Shown here in pieces: positions 7,725-16,543 of a stretch of DNA of 33,124 bases. The notes under the pieces were generated by a model that did no database searches, had not been told where the DNA came from, and saw only the letters and a list, made by a program, of their open reading frames with translations. Position 1 is the stretch's first letter. Each line of letters starts with the position of its first letter. This DNA is from an uncultured Chromatiaceae bacterium (GTDB taxonomy: Bacteria; Pseudomonadota; Gammaproteobacteria; Tenderiales; Tenderiaceae). The position numbers and the translations under genes were made by a program. The stretch lies in assembly GCA_947259785.1 (NCBI GenBank), contig CAMYNQ010000016.1:1-33124 (forward strand), in the 5' to 3' direction.

Positions 7725-9221
7725 TTACCCTTCTGGCCGCATATGCGGAAACAGCAACACATCTCTGATCGACGGCGCATCGGTAAACAGCATCACCAGA
7801 CGATCGATACCGATCCCCTCACCCGCTGTCGGTGGCATGCCATGCTCCAGAGCACGGACATAGGCATCATCAAAATGCATCGCCTCATCATCACCGGCAT
7901 CCTTTTCTTCTACCTGCTTTTGAAAGCGCTCAGCCTGATCTTCAGCATCATTCAACTCGGTAAAACCATTGGCAAGCTCACGGCCACCAACAAAGAATTC
8001 AAATCGATCGGTAACGAATGGATTATCGTCATTGCGACGCGCCAGCGGTGATACCTCGGTGGGATAGGCAGTAATAAAGGTCGGCTCTTTAAGTAGATGT
8101 TCAACCGTCTTTTCAAAGATCTCAATCTGGATCTTACCCAAACCATAACTATCTTTCAGCGGGATACCAAGACGTGCAGCAATTGCTCTAGCCTGATCAA
8201 AATCATCCAGCTCAGCCTCGCTAATATCTTTGTTATAAAACAGAATTGACTGTTTCACGGTCAGACGGGCAAAGGGTTTACCAAAGTCATACTCATCACC
8301 CTGATATGGCACTTTGGTGTCACCAAGAATCTCCAGCGCCATGCTGCGCAGCAGTTCTTCGGTGTGATCCATCAGGTCACTATAATCAGCGTAAGCCTCA
8401 TAAAACTCAAGCATAGTGAATTCTGGATTATGGCGCGTTGAAACACCTTCATTACGGAAGTTACGATTAACTTCATAGACCTTTTCAAAACCACCCACGA
8501 CCAGACGTTTCAGATACAGCTCCGGCGCAATACGCAGAAACATAGGCAGATCCAAGGCATTGTGATGCGTGGCGAACGGTCGCGCTGTCGCACCGCCTGG
8601 GATAGCGTGCATCATCGGTGTTTCTACTTCCATAAAGCCTTTGTCATCGAGATAACGACGGATATGTTGGACAATACGGGTACGAATACGAAAGGTCTCT
8701 CGCGAAGCCTCATTCATAATCAGATCTAGGTAACGCTGACGGTAGCGAGTTTCCTGATCTTCCAAGCCATGAAACTTATCTGGCAGCGGCCGCAGCGACT
8801 TGGTCAATAAACGAATAGCATCGGCTTTAACCGACAGTTCACCGGTCTTGGTGCGAAACATCACCCCCTCGGCGGCAAAGATATCCCCCACGTCCCAGCT
8901 CTTAAACTCTTTGTAGACATCCTCACCGACACTATCGCGTTGAATGAATATCTGCATGCGGCCGGACTGATCCAGCAACTGGGCAAAGCTGGCCTTGCCC
9001 ATCACCCGCTTGGCCATCAGACGACCGGCAATCTTGACCCTAACCGGTTCGGCTTCTAGCGCGTCCTTATCCTTTTCATCATACTCAGCGTGCAGCTCAC
9101 CGGCCATGACATTGCGGCGGAAATCACTAGGAAAAGCGACCCGCTTTTCACGAATCTCGTCCAGTTTGGCACGGCGTTCGGCGATGAGCTTGTGTTCGTC
9201 TTGTTGGTTTTCTTCTGTCAT
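7725..9221 (-). CDS. lysS: Lysyl-tRNA synthetase, class II
   Basis: 498 residues, the class II LysRS length. The N-terminal OB-fold anticodon-binding domain spans about residues 60-145 ([21 protein letters not shown]). The catalytic domain follows, with motif 2 in [20 protein letters not shown] and motif 3 in [13 protein letters not shown]. It charges tRNA-Lys with lysine in the cytoplasm. It lies 26 bases downstream of prfB. The prfB-lysS pair is a conserved gammaproteobacterial operon, as in E. coli. Confidence 0.98.
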   Translation of the reverse strand: MTEENQQDEHKLIAERRAKLDEIREKRVAFPSDFRRNVMAGELHAEYDEKDKDALEAEPVRVKIAGRLMAKRVMGKASFAQLLDQSGRMQIFIQRDSVGEDVYKEFKSWDVGDIFAAEGVMFRTKTGELSVKADAIRLLTKSLRPLPDKFHGLEDQETRYRQRYLDLIMNEASRETFRIRTRIVQHIRRYLDDKGFMEVETPMMHAIPGGATARPFATHHNALDLPMFLRIAPELYLKRLVVGGFEKVYEVNRNFRNEGVSTRHNPEFTMLEFYEAYADYSDLMDHTEELLRSMALEILGDTKVPYQGDEYDFGKPFARLTVKQSILFYNKDISEAELDDFDQARAIAARLGIPLKDSYGLGKIQIEIFEKTVEHLLKEPTFITAYPTEVSPLARRNDDNPFVTDRFEFFVGGRELANGFTELNDAEDQAERFQKQVEEKDAGDDEAMHFDDAYVRALEHGMPPTAGEGIGIDRLVMLFTDAPSIRDVLLFPHMRPEG

Positions 9222-9247
9222 TACTACAACTCTTTCAAATAATATTT

Positions 9248-10346
9248 TTAAAGGCCGCTTTTCAAGCTAGCCTCAATAAACTGGTCCAGATCACCGTCCA
9301 GTACCGCCTGGGTATTACCCGTTTCAACACTGGTGCGCAGATCCTTGATGCGGGACTGATCCAACACATAGGAACGAATCTGGCTTCCCCAGCCAATATC
9401 GGACTTACCATCCTCTACCTGCTGCTGATCACCCTGGCGTATTTTTAATTCATATTCATATAACTTGGCCTTGAGCAGCTTCATGGCTGTGGCCTTATTT
9501 TTGTGTTGCGATCGATCGTTTTGGCACTGTACCACGATGTTTGTTGGATTATGGGTGATACGTACCGCTGATTCGGTCTTATTCACATGCTGACCACCAG
9601 CACCGCTGGCGCGGTAAACATCAATACGTAGATCAGCTGGATTGATATCAATATCAATATCATCATCGACCTCAGGCGAAACAAACACCGAAGCAAACGA
9701 AGTATGACGGCGATTACCAGAATCAAACGGCGATTTGCGTACCAGGCGGTGCACCCCCGTCTCGGTGCGCAGCCATCCAAAGGCATATTCACCCTCAAAA
9801 CGAATCGTGGCACTCTTGATACCGGCAACCTCACCTTCCGAGCATTCGATTAGCTCAGTCTTAAAGCCGCGCCGCTCACCCCAACGTAGAAACATACGCA
9901 GAATCATATTGGCCCAGTCCTGAGCCTCGGTGCCACCTGAACCCGCTTGAATATCTAGAAAGGCATTATTGGGGTCCATCTCGCCCGAAAACATACGACG
10001 AAACTCTAAAACCTCAAGCCGCTTTGCCAGGTCTGCCAAGTCTGACTCTACAGAATCAACCGTATCCTGATCATCCTCCTCAGCGCCAAACACCAACAAC
10101 TCTTCAGCATCGGCCAGACTGGAATCCAGGTCGGTGATGGTTTTAACCACCAACTCTAATTGAGAGCGCTCCCGCCCCAGAGCCTGGGCTCGCTCCTGAT
10201 CATTCCAAATCGCCGGATCTTCCAGCTCACGCTCTACTTCTGTAAGACGCTCTTGCTTGTTATCAAAGTCAAAGATACCCCCTCAGGGCATCGGTACGCC
10301 CCTGCATATCTTTGATCTGACGAACGATAGTATTGATTTCCAGCAT
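9248..10346 (-). CDS. prfB: Peptide chain release factor 2 (RF2), with programmed +1 frameshift
   Basis: RF2 releases the nascent chain at UGA and UAA codons. Translation starts at ATG 10346 ([15 protein letters not shown]...LRGYL, 25 codons) and meets an in-frame TGA at 10269-10271. Reading must shift +1 to continue with DFDNKQERL to the stop at 9248. The fused product is 365 residues, identical in length to E. coli RF2. The SPF anticodon-like tripeptide is at 205-207 and GGQ at 250-252, where E. coli has them. A record starting only at 10153 would miss the first ~64 residues. RF2 regulates itself, because low RF2 favours the shift. Confidence 0.97.
10268..10283 (-). promoter_or_regulatory. 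prfB programmed +1 frameshift site
   Basis: The minus strand reads AGGGGGTATCTTTGAC, the same string as in E. coli prfB. An internal Shine-Dalgarno-like AGGGGG precedes the slippery CTT and the in-frame TGA followed by C, a weak termination context. Slippage from CUU to UUU places the ribosome in the long downstream frame. Confidence 0.95.
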
Positions 10347-10563
10347 TACGGATCTGCCCTGCAAAAACAGCCATTTTACTACAGCTCGACCTCTTCTTTA
10401 AACCAACAACAGCGTTCTCTTTACAAATTAAGTCACAAATCTGTAATACAGACTCAGCTGACCTTCCGTACCAATGAAAGCATAAAGGGTATTAAAGACA
10501 GCAATAAAGACGAGGCATTCATTCAGACCCAGTATGTTTTCTAAATAGCTATTTTGCTGAAAT

Positions 10564-10594
10564 AAAAAAGGGCCGGTTTATCCGGCCCTTTTTT
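10564..10594. terminator. Intrinsic terminator downstream of the receiver gene
   Basis: GGGCCGG (10570-10576) pairs with CCGGCCC (10582-10588) around a TTTAT loop, extended by flanking A- and T-runs. On the minus strand it lies just after the stop at 10609 and ends in TTTTTTATT. The mirrored T-run allows bidirectional function. The rest of 10347-10608 shows no gene on either strand. Confidence 0.85.
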
Positions 10595-10608
10595 TGTAAA
10601 AAACCGTA

Positions 10609-10980
10609 TTAGTTTTCAAGTACATCATCCACTGCCTCACGGATCTGATCGACCGTAAATGGCTTTTTAATAATATGTTTAGCACCTAAAAGCTTAGCCA
10701 TAGAGAGCAGATCTATCTGCCCTGAAAACCCTGAGTCACCGGATATAGCAATCACCTTTACATCCGGATGAGTCTTTTTCAACTCAAGAATCATTTCAAT
10801 GCCATTCTGCTCCGGCATCACTAGGTCAGTAATAATCAGGTCAATATTTTCATTCTGAAAATATTCACAGGCATGAACACCATTTTCAGCCTCCAACACC
10901 TCATGGCCGTCTTTGGAGACAATTTTGGATACCAAGGTGCGGATGGATTTTTCGTCATCTACTACCAGTATTTTTGCCAT
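10609..10980 (-). CDS. CheY-like single-domain response regulator
   Basis: 123 residues comprising only a receiver domain. The acidic pocket is D8/D9, the phosphoacceptor D52 lies in LIITDLVMPEQNG, and the conserved Lys-Pro is K106-P107 in IIKKPF. There is no DNA-binding or enzymatic output domain, so it works by protein-protein contact, as CheY does. It sits 23 bases downstream of a chemoreceptor-like gene and is probably co-transcribed with it. No cheA, cheW or cheB is in the window, so the cognate kinase is unknown. Confidence 0.93.
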   Translation of the reverse strand: MAKILVVDDEKSIRTLVSKIVSKDGHEVLEAENGVHACEYFQNENIDLIITDLVMPEQNGIEMILELKKTHPDVKVIAISGDSGFSGQIDLLSMAKLLGAKHIIKKPFTVDQIREAVDDVLEN

Positions 10981-11003
10981 ATTCTATAATTTCCATTAAT
11001 GCC

Positions 11004-12212
11004 TCAAAACAGCTCAGCTTCACCTGAATCCATATCATTCTGTTGAACCGAGCGATGTGCTACCGAGGTTAACTCCTGATCAATTTCATCTTTTACCCGC
11101 CTGACATTACCAAGCAGATCCTGTCCCTGGCTATCCAGCAATAGCGAGGCTAACTCAACTAATTTATCGGTTGAAAGAGACAACGCTTGACTACGTCCTT
11201 CTACACTTTCAAGCAGCTGACGCGTCATATCCTCAAATTGAAGTGAACGCACAGCCACAGCAACATTTCCACCAATCTCATTGGAAACATTGGAAACCTC
11301 ATTCAACTGGGCAGACAAAAACTGGTTGGTTTCTGCCACCTCAGCCATCATTTCCGCAATGCGCCCTTGAGACGTCAGGGCAAGATCAATATCACGCGAT
11401 GCCATTTCGCCGACGACCAAACCTGCTTGATGCACACTCTCTTGAGTCAGATTGCAATTAGCACGAATTTGTTCACTAAAATCAGCACTGCGTTGAGAAA
11501 GATTACGCACTTCGTCCGCCACTACAGCAAACCCCCTCCCTGCCTCACCCGCCCTGGCAGCCTCTATCGCTGCATTGAGTGCAAGCAGATTGGTTTGGGA
11601 ACTAATTCCATCAATTTCAGACAATAGCTTATCGGCAACGCCAAGCTGTTGGCTAATTTCGTTAAGCGCATTGACCAATTCCATACTGCCCTTACTCATT
11701 GCTTGTATATTTTCAACAAAAATATCAACAATCTCAGCAGCTTCTTGAGCCATACGGTGCTGACCAGACTCACTGGTAAATTGGCTGGAAATACGCTCCA
11801 TCAAGGCTATGACCATATCTAATTGTTGTGTTGATTGTTGCTCAAGGCCAGTAAAACTATCCACCAAGCCCTCAATAGCGGTTGCCTGCAAACCACGCAC
11901 CTGGCCAAGTTCGTCTGCCGAGTGCTGAAATTCTTCATTAAGGTCGTGCTGAACAGCTCCGAACATAGACTTGATTTCAATAGCAGCTGAATAAGTGTGA
12001 TTTGAATCAGCACCTTGACTGCTTGTCACATCTTTACTTGAGCCTTTAAGCTGCCACAACCAGGCAGTCGACATAAGCACAATAAAAGCGATGATCGGCA
12101 ACGCTATATTTAAAAACAAACTTAACGCCACACCGAAAATAAGAAACAAAAGTGGCAACTTAAAATTGCCTACTTGACGAACAAGAACATTCTGTTTCGC
12201 AACCATCCCCAA
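11004..12212 (-). CDS. Methyl-accepting chemotaxis-like transducer without periplasmic sensor domain
   Basis: 402 residues. Two membrane helices lie back to back (about 19-37 and 39-54), leaving essentially no periplasmic loop. No HAMP domain is evident, and a cytoplasmic coiled-coil follows. The conserved MCP signalling hairpin is present: [21 protein letters not shown] through [18 protein letters not shown] (about 202-242). No NWETF-like CheR tether is at the C-terminus (ends SGEAELF). The topology suggests a receptor for a membrane or cytoplasmic signal, or one working with a partner sensor. The start could equally be the Met at codon 3. It precedes the lone receiver gene. Confidence 0.9.
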   Translation of the reverse strand: MGMVAKQNVLVRQVGNFKLPLLFLIFGVALSLFLNIALPIIAFIVLMSTAWLWQLKGSSKDVTSSQGADSNHTYSAAIEIKSMFGAVQHDLNEEFQHSADELGQVRGLQATAIEGLVDSFTGLEQQSTQQLDMVIALMERISSQFTSESGQHRMAQEAAEIVDIFVENIQAMSKGSMELVNALNEISQQLGVADKLLSEIDGISSQTNLLALNAAIEAARAGEAGRGFAVVADEVRNLSQRSADFSEQIRANCNLTQESVHQAGLVVGEMASRDIDLALTSQGRIAEMMAEVAETNQFLSAQLNEVSNVSNEIGGNVAVAVRSLQFEDMTRQLLESVEGRSQALSLSTDKLVELASLLLDSQGQDLLGNVRRVKDEIDQELTSVAHRSVQQNDMDSGEAELF

Positions 12213-12393
12213 TCCTTAGCCTGACACGAAAAACCTAAAACCATACTAACCACATAGATAATTCGTTAATTTCCATAACAAATATGTTTAAGGAATATCG
12301 TTTTGCGCAACTATTACTTTAATCTGATTTAAGAAGAAACAGACTTAACAGAAAAAACGCATTCAAATTAGGACGGGGTGATGTAAGCGATGA

Positions 12394-14124
12394 CTAAACG
12401 GGCTCTATAGATTCGATCATCAACTGCAGGTTACGACTGTCTCGATAATGATTTACATCAAGTTTATAGGCCAATCGCACACGCGACACCGTCCTGGGCC
12501 AGTCATCATCGACAGTGTTAAAGGCAATGGCATCAACAGGGCTGGCCTGCTGACTGGCACGCAACAACAACTTTAAATGCCGTTCACCGACGATACGCCG
12601 ATTGATGATTTCAAAATCACCATCAAACACTGGCTCAGGAAAGGCCTGCCCCCAAGGCCCGGCCTGACGTAATGACTCGGCCAACTCAAGCCTCAGGTCG
12701 TCAGCTGTGAGTTGACCATCACTCCAAACACTGCCATGCAGGTCTTCAGTGCTAAGATGCCGCCTAACCTCTTCATCAAAGGCACAGACAAACGCTTCGA
12801 AATCACTGCGTTTAAGCGTCAGCCCAGCAGCCATGGCGTGGCCACCAAATTTTTGAATCAAACCTGGATGGCGGGTTGCCACCGCATCAAGACCATCACG
12901 AATGTGAAAACCGCTAACCGAACGGGCCGAACCTTTAATATATTCATCATCGGCAAGCGCAAAGGCAATCACCGGTCGATGGAAACGGTCTTTGATACGT
13001 GAGGCCAGGATGCCTATGACCCCCTGGTGCCACTCTTCATGGAACAGGCATAGCCCTGATGGCAAGGCTTCGGCATCATCCAGTTGCAGATTATCAAGAT
13101 GTAACATGGCCTGATCCTGCATTTCTGTTTCGATTGAACGCCGCTCACGGTTAAGTTCATCCAACTCACTGGCCAAACTCTTCGCTTTAGCCGGATCATC
13201 CGTCAGCAAACAGCGAATGCCGATACTCATATCCTGAAGACGACCTGCTGCATTCAGACGTGGACCAACGGCAAAGCCCATATCAGAGGCAACCACTTGT
13301 TCGCGACCACGGCCAGCCACTTCAAGCAAGGCCTTGATGCCGACACAGCAATGACCAGAACGAATCCGTGCCAAGCCCTGCGACACCAATATTCTATTAA
13401 TATGATCCAGCGGCACCACATCAGCAACCGTACCCAAGGCCACAATATCGAGTAATTGGGCCAGGTTGGGCATTTGAATTTTTTGCCGTTCAAACCAGCC
13501 GTCGTCACGCAGCGCCGCTCGTAGCGCCAACATCACATAAAAGATAACACCGACACCGGCCAGATTTTTACTCGGAAAACCACAACCGGGTTGATTCGGG
13601 TTAACAATGGCATCGGCATCGGGCAATTCATTTCCAGGCAAATGATGGTCGGTCACTACCACCTGCATGGCCAACTGTTTTGCTGCCTGAACACCTTCTA
13701 TGCTGGCAATTCCGTTATCGACAGTCACAATAATGTCGGGCTGTTTTTCAGCGGCCACGGCAACAATTTCAGGCGTCAGGCCATAACCATACTCAAACCG
13801 ATTCGGTACCAAAAAGTCCACTGTACCGGCACCCAACAAACGTAGAGCCCTCAATGCCACCGTGGTGCTGGTGGCGCCATCGGCATCAAAATCACCCACC
13901 ACCAAAATATGTTTCTGCTGTTGCAGCGCCGCCTGCAACACGGCAACGGCGGCATCCATACCTTTCATCTGAGCCGGAGACGGCAAGTGTTCAAGCCCAT
14001 ACTCTAATTCAGTGGCAGAGATCACATTGCGGCCGGCATAAATCCTTGCCAGCACTGGATCAATATTAGGGAATTGTTTCTGATAATCCACAGAGACTTG
14101 ACGCTGCAAAATACACTTAGACAT
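12394..14124 (-). CDS. recJ: Single-stranded-DNA-specific exonuclease RecJ
   Basis: A 576-residue DHH-superfamily 5'-3' exonuclease acting in RecF-pathway recombination and mismatch repair. Metal-binding motifs are visible: GDFDADGATS (77-86), DNG (136-138), and TDHHLPG with the DHH triad at 159-161. The DHHA1 part includes GSARSVSGFHIRDGLDA and KFGGHAMAAGLTL. An OB-like C-terminal domain follows. Eight bases separate it from the upstream RpfE-type gene, so the two form an operon. Bases 12213-12393, downstream of it and upstream of the transducer gene, hold nothing recognisable. Confidence 0.97.
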   Translation of the reverse strand: MSKCILQRQVSVDYQKQFPNIDPVLARIYAGRNVISATELEYGLEHLPSPAQMKGMDAAVAVLQAALQQQKHILVVGDFDADGATSTTVALRALRLLGAGTVDFLVPNRFEYGYGLTPEIVAVAAEKQPDIIVTVDNGIASIEGVQAAKQLAMQVVVTDHHLPGNELPDADAIVNPNQPGCGFPSKNLAGVGVIFYVMLALRAALRDDGWFERQKIQMPNLAQLLDIVALGTVADVVPLDHINRILVSQGLARIRSGHCCVGIKALLEVAGRGREQVVASDMGFAVGPRLNAAGRLQDMSIGIRCLLTDDPAKAKSLASELDELNRERRSIETEMQDQAMLHLDNLQLDDAEALPSGLCLFHEEWHQGVIGILASRIKDRFHRPVIAFALADDEYIKGSARSVSGFHIRDGLDAVATRHPGLIQKFGGHAMAAGLTLKRSDFEAFVCAFDEEVRRHLSTEDLHGSVWSDGQLTADDLRLELAESLRQAGPWGQAFPEPVFDGDFEIINRRIVGERHLKLLLRASQQASPVDAIAFNTVDDDWPRTVSRVRLAYKLDVNHYRDSRNLQLMIESIEPV

Positions 14125-14132
14125 ATAAAAAC

Positions 14133-15161
14133 CTATTTATGCAGAGCAAAAGGACGCGATCTCTTCCACCAGCGTTTGAGTGAATGACGGCTGATTTCAA
14201 ACTCAACATTGTCGCTAAGCAAGCGAATAGTCGAAATTGATTTTGTTTTCAAGGCAAGGGTAAGAGGCTCGATCCATTCTTCATCAACAGCCTCAATCAT
14301 GTCACGCCAGCGGCCAATATCATGCGTAACGACTGCATCGGCAAGGGCATCAAACACCAACAAGTGACTACCGCCATGATCGGACTGTTCAAGCCACTCC
14401 TCGGCACTTGCAGGCATTGAAGCTAGCGCATTCTGAGCCAGATTTGCCAAGGCACAACTCAAGGGTTCGTTGCTCCAGACATGCTGCCATTGATTTGCTT
14501 GCGGCTCTGGCGATTCTCCCTCACCCCAGAGCCAAAAGCTGTTGATTTCAGGTTGTCCAGACTGGCGCCGCTTTTCATTCACCCGACTACTATAAAACAG
14601 CATTTGCACTTCGTTGAGAATGGCATGCCATTGCATTGCATCTTTGCCAACAGGTAGATAATGGCCGACATCCTGAGCAATCACGCTCTTAAACGGCTGG
14701 GTTGAAATGTCAGGTTTGCTGCTGGAATGCAGATACCAACGATTACTGACAGGCACATCGAGCCGCAAACCATCCTCGGCAAACAGTTGGTTAAATTCAT
14801 CGGCCAACTGGCACGCCTCAGCCTGTGTTACCGCCAAATGATCACTACCAATCATCACCAGTCGATCTCTGTCTGGTTGCATGTTGACGGGGGTGGCACA
14901 AAAACAAAAATCATCTGCTGGCTCACCCAGGTCAAACCGAGACATTACAGCGGCAACAGGCAAACCACTCACTTCAGCCGCATGACCAAACAACTCAAAC
15001 AACAGTCCATCGGCAGATTGAGACTTTCGCTGCCTTCGACGACCACGAGAAAGCAGCAATTCCAAGCCTGTCAGCGACAAACCCTGCGATACATCTGACC
15101 CGGACCAAGCGTCCGAACCAAATAAAGCGGGGATATATAGAGTAAGTTGTCTATTGCGCAT
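14133..15161 (-). CDS. RpfE-type conserved protein (phosphoglycerate-mutase-like annotation in some genomes)
   Basis: 342 residues, no signal peptide or membrane helix. It starts MRNRQLTLYIPALFG and contains DRLVMIGSDHLAVTQAEACQLADEFNQLF, RWYLHSS and INSFWLWGEGESP. This combination, immediately upstream of recJ, matches the uncharacterised family called RpfE-type regulatory protein in Xanthomonas, where it also neighbours recJ. Some databases label members phosphoglycerate mutase, but I see no catalytic phosphatase motif, so I would not transfer that activity. The biochemical role is unknown. Family assignment rests on remembered family features and synteny, not on a search. Confidence 0.65.
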   Translation of the reverse strand: MRNRQLTLYIPALFGSDAWSGSDVSQGLSLTGLELLLSRGRRRQRKSQSADGLLFELFGHAAEVSGLPVAAVMSRFDLGEPADDFCFCATPVNMQPDRDRLVMIGSDHLAVTQAEACQLADEFNQLFAEDGLRLDVPVSNRWYLHSSSKPDISTQPFKSVIAQDVGHYLPVGKDAMQWHAILNEVQMLFYSSRVNEKRRQSGQPEINSFWLWGEGESPEPQANQWQHVWSNEPLSCALANLAQNALASMPASAEEWLEQSDHGGSHLLVFDALADAVVTHDIGRWRDMIEAVDEEWIEPLTLALKTKSISTIRLLSDNVEFEISRHSLKRWWKRSRPFALHK

Positions 15162-15185
15162 GAACTGCCAGAAGTAAAACTAAAA

Positions 15186-15206
15186 AGGCCCTATATGATA
15201 GGGCCT
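15186..15206 (-). terminator. Intrinsic terminator after the Ala/Gln-rich small protein gene
   Basis: AGGCCCTAT (15186-15194) pairs with ATAGGGCCT (15198-15206) around a three-base loop, a 9-bp stem. On the minus strand it is followed by TTTTTA. It separates the small gene upstream from the RpfE-type/recJ pair. Confidence 0.85.
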
Positions 15207-15248
15207 CGATACGGACATGACTACAGAAAATCTACATGAGAGGCCGGT

Positions 15249-15587
15249 TTAACCCGCCTTGAGCAAATCCATAATACCAGCTGAAACACGACCAGCCTGT
15301 CCAGCCAGCGCGTTTTCCGGGTTCTGCTGGAACATCTCTTTAAGCTGGCCAGCAACCGCAGCCGCATGCTCTGCTGTCTGGATGCCCCCCTGACCTCGAT
15401 CGGCAAAAGATTGATTCAGCACCTCAGCCGCATGGCTTACATTCACAGTCACCTCATTTTGGGCTGACGCTACCGGCTCTGCCTGGCTGCTCGCTTGTGC
15501 TTGAGCCTGGGGCTCCCGCTCCCCGGGGCGAGATGACTGATTATTGGTAATGACACCCGGGGTGTTATTTGAGATTGGTGTAGTCAC
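15249..15587 (-). CDS. Small Ala/Gln-rich protein of unknown function
   Basis: 112 residues from a GTG start at 15587, preceded by GGAGG at seven bases, a strong ribosome binding site. The first ~50 residues are low complexity and polar (N/Q/S/A-rich: REPQAQAQASSQAEPVASAQNE). The C-terminal half is predicted helical (VNVSHAAEVLNQSFADRG, AEHAAAVAGQLKEMFQQNPE, GRVSAGIMDLLKAG). No signal peptide, cysteine or membrane helix. It has its own ribosome site and terminator, so it is probably a monocistronic gene. I do not recognise the family; a disordered tail plus small helical domain suggests an adaptor or regulatory protein. Confidence 0.75.
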   Translation of the reverse strand: MTTPISNNTPGVITNNQSSRPGEREPQAQAQASSQAEPVASAQNEVTVNVSHAAEVLNQSFADRGQGGIQTAEHAAAVAGQLKEMFQQNPENALAGQAGRVSAGIMDLLKAG

Positions 15588-16017
15588 GTGATTTCCTCCA
15601 AATTATGACATTTTTTTGACGGTTCAAGCTGTTTTCAGCTGAGATCGTCCCTCAAATATGGTTGTTGCAACATTAAGGCCAATATTGCTGAGTTCCTCTG
15701 CGTCAAACAACAATTTAGCTGTTTGTTTTATTGAGAAAACGCCTCCTGAAAACTAGCCTCATCTAGGGCATAAACATAATCCTTATCATTAGGTGATTAT
15801 AGTCCGTACAAATAAGGTTGATATTTACCCACACCAATAGTATGTTTCTGTTTTGAAAACGTGTATGCTCTATACACGTATTTAATGAATGGTCTTTTAG
15901 ACCAGTATTAAGCGGGGCAATAGACAATCATTGCCAATAAACAGAAGCAAGACAGAAGGCATGGCGTAGACCAGCCCGACCAAGCTTCAGATAACTACTA
16001 AACCTTGGAGGTAACAC
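15588..16017. other. 430-base intergenic region between divergent genes
   Basis: No ORF of coding character is seen. It holds the upstream region of the small minus-strand gene and of the cytochrome c gene. Visible elements are a perfect inverted repeat at 15859-15879 and a short hairpin at 15890-15904. A smaller one (AGCTG-TTTT-CAGCT) is at 15627-15640, and a lone TTGAT half-site at 15818-15822. The cytochrome gene's ribosome site GGAGG is at 16007-16011. Confidence 0.6.
15859..15879. promoter_or_regulatory. Perfect inverted repeat upstream of cytochrome c gene (operator candidate)
   Basis: ACGTGTAT and ATACACGT are separated by GCTCT. The 8-bp arms are exact and centred ~150 bases upstream of the cytochrome start. 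TTGAAA directly precedes it (15853-15858). It could be a regulator dimer site or an RNA hairpin; no known consensus is matched. Confidence 0.45.
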
Positions 16018-16335
16018 ATGAACTTTAAGCGACTAATCAAACTTGCAACTCCTGTAGTTGGTGCAGTAGCACTGATGGTTTCTATGCCAGCAAGTGCCGA
16101 TGGAAAAAAAATATATAAGAAAGCATGCAAGATGTGTCACGGCTCAGGAATGATGGGCGCACCCAAGTTTGGCGATAAAGCTGCATGGGTCGACCGCCTT
16201 GCCAAAGGCACTGACACGCTAAACGATCACGCCATCAATGGTTTCGGCAAGATGAAACCTAAAGGCGGCAAAAAGTCTCTCAGCGATGAAGATGTCATAG
16301 CAGCCGTTGCCTACATGGTTGAGGCAGTTAAGTAA
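16018..16335 (+). CDS. Periplasmic c-type cytochrome, cytochrome c5-like
   Basis: 105 residues with a Sec signal peptide (MNFKRLIKLATPVVGAVALM..., predicted cleavage after PASA, residue 27). A single heme c motif CKMCH lies at 37-41. The likely axial Met is M79 in GFGKMKPKGG, followed by the LSDEDVIAAVAYMVE helix typical of cytochrome c5-like domains. GGAGG lies six bases before the ATG. Directly upstream of ccoN, it is a plausible soluble electron donor to the cbb3 oxidase; that link is inferred from position. Confidence 0.9.
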   Translation: MNFKRLIKLATPVVGAVALMVSMPASADGKKIYKKACKMCHGSGMMGAPKFGDKAAWVDRLAKGTDTLNDHAINGFGKMKPKGGKKSLSDEDVIAAVAYMVEAVK

Positions 16336-16364
16336 ATTAACGCCTAGACGCTTTGAAATAAAAA

Positions 16365-16397
16365 AACACCTGCTGGCCACAAAAGTCAGCAGGTGTT
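16365..16397. terminator. Strong hairpin after the cytochrome c gene (terminator-like; U-tract only on minus strand)
   Basis: AACACCTGCTG (16365-16375) pairs perfectly with CAGCAGGTGTT (16387-16397), an 11-bp stem. A run of A precedes it, so a canonical T-run exists only for minus-strand transcription. In the plus direction it is followed by GAAGAAGG. It may stabilise the cytochrome mRNA 3' end or cause partial termination before ccoN. Confidence 0.5.
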
Positions 16398-16543
16398 GAA
16401 GAAGGCAAGCACGAAGAGATGATTCAAAGCAAAGGGCAAATCGCACTGTACTCAGTACACAAGCCAATGATTGCAACCATAAACTCACAAAAAACTGCGC
16501 CGGCTTAGTGTAAAGAATAACGAAAGTTATGAATGGAGATACC

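Noticed and set aside
10269-10271. In-frame TGA in prfB as a sign of a pseudogene
   Set aside because: It sits in the exact programmed frameshift context, and the fused product has normal RF2 length and motif positions.
10257-10544. Plus-strand ORF over the prfB start and upstream region
   Set aside because: Overlaps the RF2 first frame and frameshift site; no ribosome site and no protein-like pattern.
15818-15822. FNR (anaerobic regulator) binding site upstream of the cytochrome c/cco genes
   Set aside because: Only a TTGAT half-site is present here, and none of the upstream regions of ccoN, ccoG or ccoH shows the full TTGAT-N4-ATCAA palindrome.
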